NCBI GenBank assembly: GCA_035635475.1
Contig: DASQAZ010000117.1
Location: forward strand, 1 to 64,000
Source of the DNA: VBOC01 sp035635475
GTDB taxonomy: Bacteria; Bacteroidota; Ignavibacteria; UBA10030; SZUA-254
Length of the DNA stretch: 64,000 nt
Reading direction: 5' to 3'
Position numbers and translations under genes: made by a program. This document shows positions 17,844 through 25,931 of the stretch, piece after piece (the first letter of the stretch is position 1; each line of letters begins with the position of its first letter). The notes under the pieces were generated by a model. It ran no database searches. It was not told the DNA's origin and worked only from the letters and a program-made list of their open reading frames with translations.

Positions 17844-17888
17844 CGGGATTCAACCATTCAATGCGTAAACGGATGAGTTCATGCGACC

Positions 17889-17917
17889 AATGTACATGAA
17901 ATGGGGATTCTTATCAA
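17889..17917 (-). promoter_or_regulatory. Sigma70-type promoter for the CNNM-glycosyltransferase-nadD operon
   Basis: Minus strand: TTGATA (17912-17917), 17-bp spacer, TACATT (17889-17894). The predicted start is near 17882, which leaves about 39 nt to the GTG at 17843. Confidence 0.6.
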
Positions 17918-17921
17918 CCAA

Positions 17922-17936
17922 TCCCGCAGGGCGGGA
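17922..17936. repeat. TCCCGC/GCGGGA dyad
   Basis: TCCCGC (17922-17927), AGG, GCGGGA (17931-17936), followed by CGGGCCCGG. It has the same core as the dyads at 13234-13250 and 25886-25914. It lies immediately upstream of the -35 box at 17912-17917. Confidence 0.6.
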
Positions 17937-17970
17937 CGGGCCCGGATTTGCAAAGGCCCGCGCGAAACGG

Positions 17971-18786
17971 CTAGGGAAGTTTTTTCTTAAACAATTGAAA
18001 GCGTTCGGTGAAGACCGAAGCTTCGCTCGATTTTTCCTTGCCCATCGAATGGAGGAGTTGCTGAACGTGGTCGATCCGATCCTGATCGAGCGGATGCGTC
18101 GACAAGAGCCGCTCGAATGATCCTCCCCCCTTCCCCCCTTTTTTTGCCATCATTTTCTGGAAGAAAAATGTGATGGCTCCCGGGTAATACGGTGTGCTCG
18201 AAAGATACTTGAGGGAATACTCGTCGGCTTCCGCCTCATCCGACCGGCTGTTCGCCAGAAGTCCGAGGCCCGTGAACAGATTCGCCGTGATGCCGGCAAT
18301 CTGGGATGGATTATCGCCAAGAACCAGGCCGAGGACTATTTGTGCCCCGTACTGGGTTGTCATTCGTTTCGTCGCATGCCGGCGCTCGGCATGGGCCATT
18401 TCGTGCCCGAGTATGCCGGCGAGGGTCGCTTCGTTGTCGATGAACTTCAGGAGTCCTGTGTAGACATAGATGTATCCGCCCGGCGTGCAGAAGGCGTTGA
18501 CCGTGCTGTCATCGTGAACCACCTCGTAGGTGTACGCATAAATCCCCCTCTTCGTGATATCCGGAGAGGCAAGAACTCTGTTGCCGACTTCCGCGACATA
18601 CTGCTTGACGTCCGCGTGGCCGGTCATGATCGGATATTGCTTCGGGTTTTTCCGGATCTCTTCATCGATCTGTTTTCCAAGTTTGATGTCCTGGTCATCG
18701 GAAAAGATGTTGACACCGCATTCGATGGCAAGCAAAGCGAAGCAAGCGAGGGCAATCAGTACTACGGCAGCCGGGATTCTGTTCAT
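17971..18786 (-). CDS. M48-family metalloprotease, probably exported
   Basis: 271 residues from ATG 18786; a longer frame would run through truA. The start MNRIPAAVVLIALACFALLA is a signal segment ending near Cys23, so it is either a lipoprotein or a Sec substrate. The zinc motif HEMAHAERRH (HExxH) lies near residue 130, with the third ligand expected at EAEADEYSLKYL. It resembles BepA/LoiP-type periplasmic proteases that act on outer-membrane proteins. It lies 19 bp after truA and 127 bp before the CNNM gene. Confidence 0.9.
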   Translation of the reverse strand: MNRIPAAVVLIALACFALLAIECGVNIFSDDQDIKLGKQIDEEIRKNPKQYPIMTGHADVKQYVAEVGNRVLASPDITKRGIYAYTYEVVHDDSTVNAFCTPGGYIYVYTGLLKFIDNEATLAGILGHEMAHAERRHATKRMTTQYGAQIVLGLVLGDNPSQIAGITANLFTGLGLLANSRSDEAEADEYSLKYLSSTPYYPGAITFFFQKMMAKKGGKGGGSFERLLSTHPLDQDRIDHVQQLLHSMGKEKSSEASVFTERFQLFKKKLP

Positions 18787-18805
18787 GAGATGGCCGTATG
18801 CAAGT

Positions 18806-19534
18806 TCAATAGACCACGGATTCAAGGACGAGGCCCCCGGGCGGAGCGGCGGGGCCGGCCTCGCGCCTGTCGTTCTTTGCAAGCATTGCAAAGAAATCGT
18901 CAAGGGTGGTATACCCCCGGCCCACATCCACCATGGTCCCGACCAGCGAGCGCACCATGCCGTGCAGGAACCGGTTTGAACGGATTCTAAACAGGAGGCT
19001 GGAATCCAGCTCCTCCCAGCAAGCGCTCGCCACGGTGCATCGAACATCGCCCACCTCGGATTGCCCGGTACAAAAAGACCCGAATTCTTTCGACCCTGTC
19101 AGAGCGGCGGCCGACTTGTTCATCCGGCCGACGTCGAGATCATATCCGACCCGCCATGAGTAGTGCCTGAGGATAGCGGACGGTCTCCGGGTGATGAGGT
19201 AGGAGTAGCAGCGTTCTCTTGCGCTGTGTCGCGCATGGAAATCGGGGGGAACATCGGAAACATCGCGAATGGCGATATCGTCAGGCAGGAGCGCATTGAG
19301 GGAAGCTTCGATCTCACGGTTTTTGCGATCGGTTTTCGTGTGGAAATTTGCCACCTGGCCCCGCGCGTGAACGCCGGCGTCGGTTCGTCCTGCGCCGGCG
19401 ATGCCGACTTTTTCCTGAAAAATCTTCAGAAGGACCTCTTCGATTTCCCCCTGGATCGTTCGCGCATTATCCTGGCGCTGCCACCCCGAATAGTTCGTCC
19501 CGTCGTATTCGATGAGGAGCTTGATGTTTCGCAA
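18806..19534 (-). CDS. truA: tRNA pseudouridine(38-40) synthase
   Basis: 242 residues from TTG 19534, giving MRNIKLLIEYDGTNYSGWQR, the family N-terminus. An ATG at 19594 would add 20 low-complexity residues and overlap the previous gene by 56 bp. The TTG has GAGG close upstream and overlaps or abuts that gene's stop. The catalytic Asp is in GAGRTDAGVHARGQVANF, near residue 50. It converts U38-U40 of tRNA anticodon arms to pseudouridine in the cytosol. Confidence 0.93.
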   Translation of the reverse strand: MRNIKLLIEYDGTNYSGWQRQDNARTIQGEIEEVLLKIFQEKVGIAGAGRTDAGVHARGQVANFHTKTDRKNREIEASLNALLPDDIAIRDVSDVPPDFHARHSARERCYSYLITRRPSAILRHYSWRVGYDLDVGRMNKSAAALTGSKEFGSFCTGQSEVGDVRCTVASACWEELDSSLLFRIRSNRFLHGMVRSLVGTMVDVGRGYTTLDDFFAMLAKNDRREAGPAAPPGGLVLESVVY

Positions 19535-19538
19535 CGCC

Positions 19539-20321
19539 TCAGAAATTCCTGGAGAGAGTGACCCTGATCCCTTCCGGCCGCGCGATCCCTCCAATGACGG
19601 AGGCGTGAAGGTCGATCTGGCCGCCTTCTTGTATCGATCCGTTATGACGGATCGCGACGCGCGCGGCGTCGATAGCGCTCACGATATGATTGACCGCGAT
19701 GGCGGCGACGACGAACCTTGCGTCGTTGAACCTCTCATCGCTGCTCACGCGAAGCCGCCGGTACTGCTCACGGTTGGCCGGTGTGTCCCAGCTCCAATAA
19801 GAGCTCGAGTGGGGATCGTAAGCCTTTTGCGGGTCGCGGCTGCGCAGAACCGCCTCGTTGTATTCATACACCGACTGATAGTCGCCGATAACCGAAAAAT
19901 ACAGATCGTCCTTCCCGTCCAGTCCGCTGTGGGCGTGGGTAACCGCGTATTGTCGCCCGTCATCCTTGATCCAGTTGCCATACCGATCGAGCGAGATCGC
20001 TCCGAGGGCCAGCACCCCCTCCGCGATCGTAAAATACTTTCCGGCGCCGTAATCGCCGGCGTAGAGCTCGCCCATGCCGGGCAGAAGCAGCGAGTAGAGA
20101 ACGGCAAGGCCCGGGCTTTTCTGTTCCGTCTCTCCCGACTGAATAAGCAATCCCTGCTGATCGATCACAGAGGAAGCCGCGCTTCGGTTACCGGTGAAGA
20201 GGTCACGTGCGATTTCATCGTGGGTTTGCATAACCGCGGCCGGCCGGCCGGCTTTTTCTCCCGCAGTCAGCGCGGAGGGCAGCCAGACGGCCATCAGAGC
20301 CAGGAAATGGATTGTTTTCAT
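19539..20321 (-). CDS. Exported or membrane protein of unknown function, DUF5683-like
   Basis: 260 residues from ATG 20321, chosen because GAGG lies 6 bp upstream; a longer frame starts at 20342. There is a signal peptide (MKTIHFLALMAVWLPSALTA). The segment LYSLLLPGMGELYAGDYGAG, followed by a hydrophobic stretch (AEGVLALGAISLD), matches the LPGxGQxYxG theme of DUF5683 and P13-like envelope proteins. Its start overlaps the mtaB stop by 4 bp. Role unknown; an envelope location is likely. Confidence 0.72.
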   Translation of the reverse strand: MKTIHFLALMAVWLPSALTAGEKAGRPAAVMQTHDEIARDLFTGNRSAASSVIDQQGLLIQSGETEQKSPGLAVLYSLLLPGMGELYAGDYGAGKYFTIAEGVLALGAISLDRYGNWIKDDGRQYAVTHAHSGLDGKDDLYFSVIGDYQSVYEYNEAVLRSRDPQKAYDPHSSSYWSWDTPANREQYRRLRVSSDERFNDARFVVAAIAVNHIVSAIDAARVAIRHNGSIQEGGQIDLHASVIGGIARPEGIRVTLSRNF

Positions 20322-21616
20322 TGGACCTCGGTTCCTATGCAAACGTCGTCATCCACGCTCCGGATCGCGACGTTCTTGATTTGATTGGTCAGGGGGGCGC
20401 GGGAGGGCGCTCCCACCCTGACGTAGTTTCTGGCAAGCCCTGATGCCATCCCGGCTCGAAGTTGACCCTCGAACAAGACCGGAAGCGTTCTTCCACCGAA
20501 GCGCGCGTAGAAATCGTGCCTTTTTCTGCGCCCCAGCATGCGGAGAACCTCGCTCCTCCTGGCTCGCTCCCGGGGTTCGACACTGCCGTTATAATTAGAA
20601 GCGGGGGTTCCCTCTCTTTCCGAAAACGTAAACACATGGAGATACGACAGCGGAAGCTCCCCTAGAAATGAACAAGTCTCTTCGAACATTTGTTCTGATT
20701 CACCCGGGAATCCGACGATCACATCGGCGCCGATCCCCGCGTCGGGGTCCTTCTGCTTAATGTAGTCGACGACCGACCGATAGTGATCCGAGAGATATCT
20801 GCGGCGCATGCTTCTTAAAACCCGATCGCTGCCGCTCTGGAGCGGGATGTGAAAGTGGTTGCAAAACTTTTCTGATTCAAGGATGAAGTCGACCAGCTCC
20901 CGGCTGAGCAAATTAGGTTCGATCGAGCTGATCCGGATCCGGTCAACCCCCCCGATACTCCCCAAAAGCTTTAACAACTCCAGGAGGCTGCCCTTCTCTT
21001 TCCGGCCGTAATCGCCGACATTCACCCCTGTGAGGACGATCTCCTTGAACCCTTCTTCTGCGATCAATTGCGCCTGCCGGATGACGGCGTCTGCGGGCTG
21101 GCTTCGGCTTGTCCCCCGAGCCATCGGGATTGTACAGAATGTGCAGTGGAAATCGCACCCGTCCTGTATTTTCAAAAAGGCGCGGGTCCTTCCCCCGGCA
21201 TCGGCCGAGAAGGACGGGGCGAACAACAACGCTTCATCGATGCAGGAAACGAATACTTGCGGAGTGGCCGGTTTCTCAAACCGCCCGGCGTGCTCGAGGA
21301 TATTGAATTTTTCTTTTGTACCGAGGACGAGGTCGACTCCCTCGATCGCGGCGATCTCCCCGGCTCGAAGCTGCGCGTAGCAGCCTACGACGATGATGAA
21401 GGCATCGGGAGACTGGCGAAGGGCGCGGCGGATGATTTGCCTGCACTCGCGCTCCGCGCGTTCGGTGACGCTGCAGGTGTTGAGGACGTAGACGTCGGAA
21501 GGCTGGGTGAAGTCAACGATCTCGAAGCCGCGCTCGACGAACTGCCTCCCGATCGTCGACGTTTCCGCATAGTTGAGTTTGCAGCCGAGAGTATGGAGCG
21601 CGACTTTCCTGTTCAC
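20318..21616 (-). CDS. mtaB: tRNA t6A37 methylthiotransferase MtaB
   Basis: 432 residues. The MTTase domain begins VALHTLGCKLNYAE, with further cysteines in LNTCSVTE and VVGCYAQ. The radical SAM motif CDFHCTFC (CxxxCxxC) lies near residue 150, and a TRAM-like segment is at the C-terminus. LGCKLN is the hallmark that separates MtaB from MiaB and RimO. It adds a methylthio group to t6A at tRNA position 37, using SAM and two 4Fe-4S clusters. The start is GTG at 21616, overlapping the rpsA stop as GTGA. Confidence 0.94.
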   Translation of the reverse strand: MNRKVALHTLGCKLNYAETSTIGRQFVERGFEIVDFTQPSDVYVLNTCSVTERAERECRQIIRRALRQSPDAFIIVVGCYAQLRAGEIAAIEGVDLVLGTKEKFNILEHAGRFEKPATPQVFVSCIDEALLFAPSFSADAGGRTRAFLKIQDGCDFHCTFCTIPMARGTSRSQPADAVIRQAQLIAEEGFKEIVLTGVNVGDYGRKEKGSLLELLKLLGSIGGVDRIRISSIEPNLLSRELVDFILESEKFCNHFHIPLQSGSDRVLRSMRRRYLSDHYRSVVDYIKQKDPDAGIGADVIVGFPGESEQMFEETCSFLGELPLSYLHVFTFSEREGTPASNYNGSVEPRERARRSEVLRMLGRRKRHDFYARFGGRTLPVLFEGQLRAGMASGLARNYVRVGAPSRAPLTNQIKNVAIRSVDDDVCIGTEVQ

Positions 21617-23469
21617 ACCATGAAATCAGAAGTCGGCGGCTGTTCGCCCGGAGCGTCGGGGGGGGCATCGGCAGTCTTGCCCGAGATATTCGCCACGTCC
21701 TTCAGCGTCATCGGCGGAAGTTTATGCTTCGAGGCGTACTCGTCGATGATCCTCTGCTCTTTTCCCTTCAGATACTCCACCGCAGACAGAACGATCCGCT
21801 TGCTGTCTTTATCGAATTCGATGACCTTGAGCGTGAGCTCATCGCCGACATGAAACATGTCGGCAATATTCTTTACGGGGCTCATCGCCAGGTGTGACAG
21901 GGGGACGAAGCCATCGACTCCGGACGGAAGCTCGACGATAACCCCTTTCTCGATAATGCGGACGATCTTGCCCGCCGTCTCTGTGCCGGATTTGTAGGAT
22001 TCGGCAAAAGCGTCCCACGGGTTGTCGCGAACCTGCTTGTGCCCGAGCGAAATGCGCCGTTGAGCGACATCGACTCCGAGGATCACGACCTCGAGCCGGT
22101 CCCCCTTTTTCACGACCTCACCCGGGTGCCGGATTTTCTTTGTCCATGACAGGTCTGAAATGTGCACCAGACCGTCCACGCCGTCTTCGAGCTCAACGAA
22201 CACCCCAAAGTTCGTCAGGTTGCGGACAATGCCGGTGTGTTTGGATCCGACCGGATATTTCTCAAGAAGATTCATCCACGGATCGGGCTCCAGCTGTTTC
22301 ATTCCGAGGGAGATCTTCTTGTTTTCTTTGTCCAGGCTGAGGATGACCGCATCGACCATCTGTCCCATCGAGACGACTTGCGACGGATGCTTGATATGCT
22401 GGGTCCAGCTCATTTCCGAAATGTGAATGAGGCCCTCGATCCCTTTTTCAATCTCAATGAATGCTCCGTAATCGGCGAGCGAGACGACTTTCCCCGTGAC
22501 CTTTGTTCCCACCGGATATTTCGTCTCGATGTTTTCCCACGGATGGGGCTGCAGTTGCTTCAGGCCGAGTGAGATGCGCTTCTTTGCCTCGTCGAAATCC
22601 AGAACGACGACGGTGATCGTCTGATCGAGCTTCACGACTTCGGAGGGATGGTTGACCCGGCCCCAGGAAAGGTCGGTGATATGAATGAGACCGTCGACCC
22701 CGCCCAAATCGACGAAGACGCCGAAGTCCGTGATCGCTTTTGCGGTGCCTTCGAGAACCTGGCCCTTCTCGAGGCTGTTCAGGATCAGACTGCGCTGCTC
22801 CTGCATCTCGGCCTCGATGAGAACCTTGTGACTTACGACCACGTTTTCATTCGGGTGGTTGATCTTCGCCACGCGGAATTCCATCGTCTTGCCGAGAAAC
22901 TGGTCGAAATCCCGGACCGGCTTCACGTCGATCTGGGAGCCGGGAAGGAAGGCATCGAGACCCATCAGGTCAACGACCAGGCCCCCCTTGATACGCCGGG
23001 TGACTTTCCCCGTCAGCACCTCGCCGGTTTCGTACGATTTTGTAATGCGCTCCCACGTCCGCATGAAATCGGCGCGCTTCCGGGACAGAACGAGTTGGCC
23101 GTCCTTATTCTCGACGGCTTCAAGAAACACTTCCACGTCATCGCCGGGTTTCAGCTCGTCAATATTCGGAAACTCCGCAAGCGGCACGAGTCCCTCCGAC
23201 TTGAAGCCGATATCGATCGCAACGCCGTTGTCTGTAATCGCCACAATCTTGCCCTTGACAATTTGTCCCTCATGGATGCTGCTGAACGTGTTGTCATAGA
23301 GCCGGGCCAGCTCTTTGAATTCCTCCGGAGAATACTCTCGCTCCTCAATTTCAGAAAAATTGAATTTCTTGCCGGTGGAGCGGGTTGGTGTATGAGAAGG
23401 TCTTACAGCGTCTCTCAATGATGGGGGTGCCGCCGCTTGAAGCATCTTGTCCTTACTATCTTCCGCCAT
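21613..23469 (-). CDS. rpsA: 30S ribosomal protein S1, six S1 domains
   Basis: 618 residues. Six OB-fold S1 repeats can be counted, with cores GKIVAITDNGVAIDIGFKSE, GKVTRRIKGGLVVDL, GTAKAITDFGVFVDLGGVDG, GKVVSLADYGAFIEI, GIVRNLTNFGVFVELEDGVD and GKIVRIIEKGVIVELPSGVD. It binds mRNA and delivers it to the 30S subunit. AAGGAG precedes the ATG by about 8 bp, and a promoter of its own lies at 23575-23603. It is third in the conserved cmk-ispH-rpsA order, with mtaB overlapping behind it. Confidence 0.97.
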   Translation of the reverse strand: MAEDSKDKMLQAAAPPSLRDAVRPSHTPTRSTGKKFNFSEIEEREYSPEEFKELARLYDNTFSSIHEGQIVKGKIVAITDNGVAIDIGFKSEGLVPLAEFPNIDELKPGDDVEVFLEAVENKDGQLVLSRKRADFMRTWERITKSYETGEVLTGKVTRRIKGGLVVDLMGLDAFLPGSQIDVKPVRDFDQFLGKTMEFRVAKINHPNENVVVSHKVLIEAEMQEQRSLILNSLEKGQVLEGTAKAITDFGVFVDLGGVDGLIHITDLSWGRVNHPSEVVKLDQTITVVVLDFDEAKKRISLGLKQLQPHPWENIETKYPVGTKVTGKVVSLADYGAFIEIEKGIEGLIHISEMSWTQHIKHPSQVVSMGQMVDAVILSLDKENKKISLGMKQLEPDPWMNLLEKYPVGSKHTGIVRNLTNFGVFVELEDGVDGLVHISDLSWTKKIRHPGEVVKKGDRLEVVILGVDVAQRRISLGHKQVRDNPWDAFAESYKSGTETAGKIVRIIEKGVIVELPSGVDGFVPLSHLAMSPVKNIADMFHVGDELTLKVIEFDKDSKRIVLSAVEYLKGKEQRIIDEYASKHKLPPMTLKDVANISGKTADAPPDAPGEQPPTSDFMV

Positions 23470-23574
23470 TCAGTCTCCTTACTGCCGGTCGATTCGCATG
23501 GTTACCGCCTCGACCGTACTCTCTTTTTCGCGGCGGCGGTGAAAGTCATCTGAACACCCGCCGTTCGGAAAAAG

Positions 23575-23603
23575 ATTGTAACTGTTTGCTTGATGATTGT
23601 TAA
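23575..23603 (-). promoter_or_regulatory. Near-consensus promoter for rpsA
   Basis: Minus strand: TTAACA (23598-23603), 17-bp spacer, TACAAT (23575-23580). It lies between ispH and rpsA and gives a leader of roughly 100 nt before the rpsA ATG. Confidence 0.7.
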
Positions 23604-23617
23604 TTAGGATGACTTTC

Positions 23618-24559
23618 TTACACTTGTGCGCTGACCGGTTCGCCCGGTGATCCAGAGCGTTCCGGACGAGATTGGGGTGCCATCTCTTCGACCGCTTGCT
23701 TGATTCGCTCCATCAGCCATTGGGGAGTCGATGTCGCGCCGCTGATTCCGGCCGTCTCTACGCCGGCAAACCACTCGGCCCGCAACTCCGATTCCATCTC
23801 GACGAAGTAGGTTCGCGGGTTTGCCTCCTGGCAGATATGATAGAGAACCTTTCCGTTCGAGCTGTTCCGGCCCGCGACGAACACTACCACGTCGTTGCTC
23901 CTCGCAAATTCCCGGAGCTTTTTGTCGCGCCCGAAGACTTGTCCGCAGATGGTATCTTTCGCGTGAAACTCGGCGGCTTCCTCATCGAAGCTGTCGATCA
24001 CCAATTCCTTGATTCGTTTTTGAAACTCTTCCTTGAGTTGGTAAAATGTTGCCTTATCCATCGTGGTTTGGGAGAACAGTACCGTTTTCCGGTTGAGATC
24101 AACCTGGGCGATCTCCTCCATCGATTTAATTACGATGGCTTGCCCATTGGTCTGACCGACCAGACCGATGACCTCGGCGTGATCTTTCTTCCCGTAGATG
24201 ACGACCTGATAACCCTGGTCGTGAAACTTCTTGATCCTCTCCTGCACTTTCCAGACGACGGGGCACGTGGCATCGACGAGCGTGACTCCCGCCTCGCGGG
24301 CGCGCGCGAAGGTCGATGGGGGCTCGCCGTGCGCCCGGATCAAAACTTTTCCGTCCCGGATATTCGGGAGGTCGGCGTGGGAGATTGTCTTCAATCCCCT
24401 TTTTCTCAGCCGCTCGGTTTCCATGGGGTTGTGGATAATGTCACCGAGGACGTAGAGCGATTCGCCGGGAGGATTCGCCCCGAGCTCCGCCTCGGCGATG
24501 TCAATCGTTCGGATGACACCCCAGCAGAACCCTGCGCTCTTATCGATCGTGACTGTCAC
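23618..24559 (-). CDS. ispH: 4-hydroxy-3-methylbut-2-enyl diphosphate reductase
   Basis: 313 residues. It makes IPP and DMAPP in the last step of the MEP pathway. The three cluster cysteines lie in GFCWGV, ATCPVVWKV and TICGQVFGR. The substrate-binding motifs VAGRNSSNGKVLYHI and SGATSTPQWLM are also present. Its GTG start overlaps the cmk stop as GTGA. A C-terminal tail beyond residue 295 (PQSRPERSGSPG) is low in complexity and probably unstructured. Confidence 0.96.
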   Translation of the reverse strand: MTVTIDKSAGFCWGVIRTIDIAEAELGANPPGESLYVLGDIIHNPMETERLRKRGLKTISHADLPNIRDGKVLIRAHGEPPSTFARAREAGVTLVDATCPVVWKVQERIKKFHDQGYQVVIYGKKDHAEVIGLVGQTNGQAIVIKSMEEIAQVDLNRKTVLFSQTTMDKATFYQLKEEFQKRIKELVIDSFDEEAAEFHAKDTICGQVFGRDKKLREFARSNDVVVFVAGRNSSNGKVLYHICQEANPRTYFVEMESELRAEWFAGVETAGISGATSTPQWLMERIKQAVEEMAPQSRPERSGSPGEPVSAQV

Positions 24560-25236
24560 GCCCGGCTCCGTAAAATTTCTCTCGCTTTCTGTACGACGTA
24601 TTCAACCTGTTGTTCAACCGAGAGCCGCGACGTGTCGAGCTCAATCGCGTCGGGCGCCTTCCGAAGGGGACTGTTCACGCGGCTCGCGTCTCTTTGATCT
24701 CGTTCTTCAAGCTCGCCCTTCAACGTATCGACCGGGACTTCGATCCCTCCGCCCTGCAGTTCCCGGGCGCGGCGCCTGGCCCGTTCTTTGACGTCCGCGA
24801 CAAGGTAGATTTTCAGATCGGCATCAGGAAGCACGACCGTCCCGATATCCCGGCCTTCGATCACCACGCCGCCTCCTTGAGCGATCCTGCGCTGCTGACG
24901 AACCATGATCTCACGCACTTGCTTGATCGCGCTCACCCGGCTTACAGCTTTGGTGACGGCCGGGCTTCGGATCGCACGCGTGACATCTCGCCCGTTCACT
25001 TTCACTTTGAATTCGTCCCGGGAGTGCTCAAAGGTCAGCTGCATTTCTTTGGCGAGTTTTCCGATGAGCCGCTCATCTCCCAGGTCAAGCTTTTCCTCAA
25101 GCGCCCTGAGCGTCACCGCCCGGTACATGGCCCCGGTATCGATGAAAACGTAGCCCAATCGGTCTGCCGTCAGCCGCGCGGTGGTACTCTTGCCCGACGC
25201 GGCGGGGCCGTCGATTGCAATGACCAGTTTCTTCAA
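24556..25236 (-). CDS. cmk: Cytidylate kinase
   Basis: 226 residues. The P-loop AIDGPAASGKSTTAR lies at residues 6-20, with DTGAMYRAVTLRALE and the catalytic IEGRDIGTVVLPDADLKIYL further on. It phosphorylates CMP and dCMP in the cytosol. It is first gene of the cmk-ispH-rpsA-mtaB run, and its promoter is at 25272-25300. Confidence 0.97.
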   Translation of the reverse strand: MKKLVIAIDGPAASGKSTTARLTADRLGYVFIDTGAMYRAVTLRALEEKLDLGDERLIGKLAKEMQLTFEHSRDEFKVKVNGRDVTRAIRSPAVTKAVSRVSAIKQVREIMVRQQRRIAQGGGVVIEGRDIGTVVLPDADLKIYLVADVKERARRRARELQGGGIEVPVDTLKGELEERDQRDASRVNSPLRKAPDAIELDTSRLSVEQQVEYVVQKAREILRSRA

Positions 25237-25271
25237 AATCCGGGCGTTTTGGGTGGATCCTTGAGCCGGTC

Positions 25272-25300
25272 AATATACTAAATAATCTCCACCGAATCAA
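25272..25300 (-). promoter_or_regulatory. Sigma70-type promoter for the cmk-ispH-rpsA operon
   Basis: Minus strand: TTGATT (25295-25300), 17-bp spacer, TATATT (25272-25277). The predicted start is near 25265, about 29 nt before the cmk ATG. Confidence 0.65.
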
Positions 25301-25337
25301 TACCGAAACGGCCCTAAAATTCCTTATCTTTCATAAT

Positions 25338-25874
25338 ATGAGGAAATTGACGTACGACGAACTATCGGCCAAACGCCTCACCCCTGAGCAGCTCTCGCAG
25401 GAGCAGCGGTACCCGATTTTCATCCTGCTGGACAATATTCGGAGTTTGTACAACGTCGGCTCAATCTTCAGGACGGCAGACGGCGCCCGCATTTCGAACC
25501 TGATCCTCTGCGGGTACACGCCCCATCCGCCGAGAAAAGAGATCGAGAAAACTGCGCTCGGAGCAACGGGGACGGTTCCCTGGACTTATATCACCAGCGC
25601 GGTGGAGGCGATCGCGGAATTAAAGTCCAAAGGGATCCGAATTTGCGTCCTCGAACAGACCGAAACGAGCCGGGCCTACCACTCCATCACACCCGACCTT
25701 TTTCCGGTATGTCTCGTTGTCGGGAATGAGATCACGGGCGTTTCCGCGCAGGTGATGGCGGAGGCGGATCTTGCAGTCGAGATTCCGATGTTCGGAATGA
25801 AGCAGTCGCTGAACGCCGCCGTGGCGTTGGGGATTACGCTCTTTGAGTTCGTCCGGGTGTGGAACGGCCGTTGA
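25338..25874 (+). CDS. SpoU/TrmH-family RNA 2'-O-methyltransferase
   Basis: 178 residues. The SPOUT knot motifs can be read: motif 1 LLDNIRSLYNVGSIFRTADG (residues 31-50), motif 2 PVCLVVGNEITGVS, motif 3 AVEIPMFGMKQSLNAAVALG. It methylates a ribose in tRNA or rRNA using SAM. It has no N-terminal substrate-binding extension, so the target cannot be told. It stands alone on the plus strand, divergent from cmk and convergent with the hybrid kinase. Confidence 0.92.
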   Translation: MRKLTYDELSAKRLTPEQLSQEQRYPIFILLDNIRSLYNVGSIFRTADGARISNLILCGYTPHPPRKEIEKTALGATGTVPWTYITSAVEAIAELKSKGIRICVLEQTETSRAYHSITPDLFPVCLVVGNEITGVSAQVMAEADLAVEIPMFGMKQSLNAAVALGITLFEFVRVWNGR

Positions 25875-25885
25875 AGCCTCCCACT

Positions 25886-25914
25886 TGTCCCGCATGGTCC
25901 TGCGGTGCGGGACA
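25886..25914. repeat. TGTCCCGCA/TGCGGGACA dyad between convergent genes
   Basis: Arms TGTCCCGCA (25886-25894) and TGCGGGACA (25906-25914), loop of 11 bases, followed by further GGCGGGA copies to about 25931. The core is the same as at 13234-13250. It may serve as a two-way terminator, though no T-run follows. Confidence 0.65.
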
Positions 25915-25931
25915 TGGCGGGACCGGCGGGA

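Noticed and set aside
22648..23421. 257-codon plus-strand frame
   Set aside because: Antisense shadow of rpsA S1 domains.
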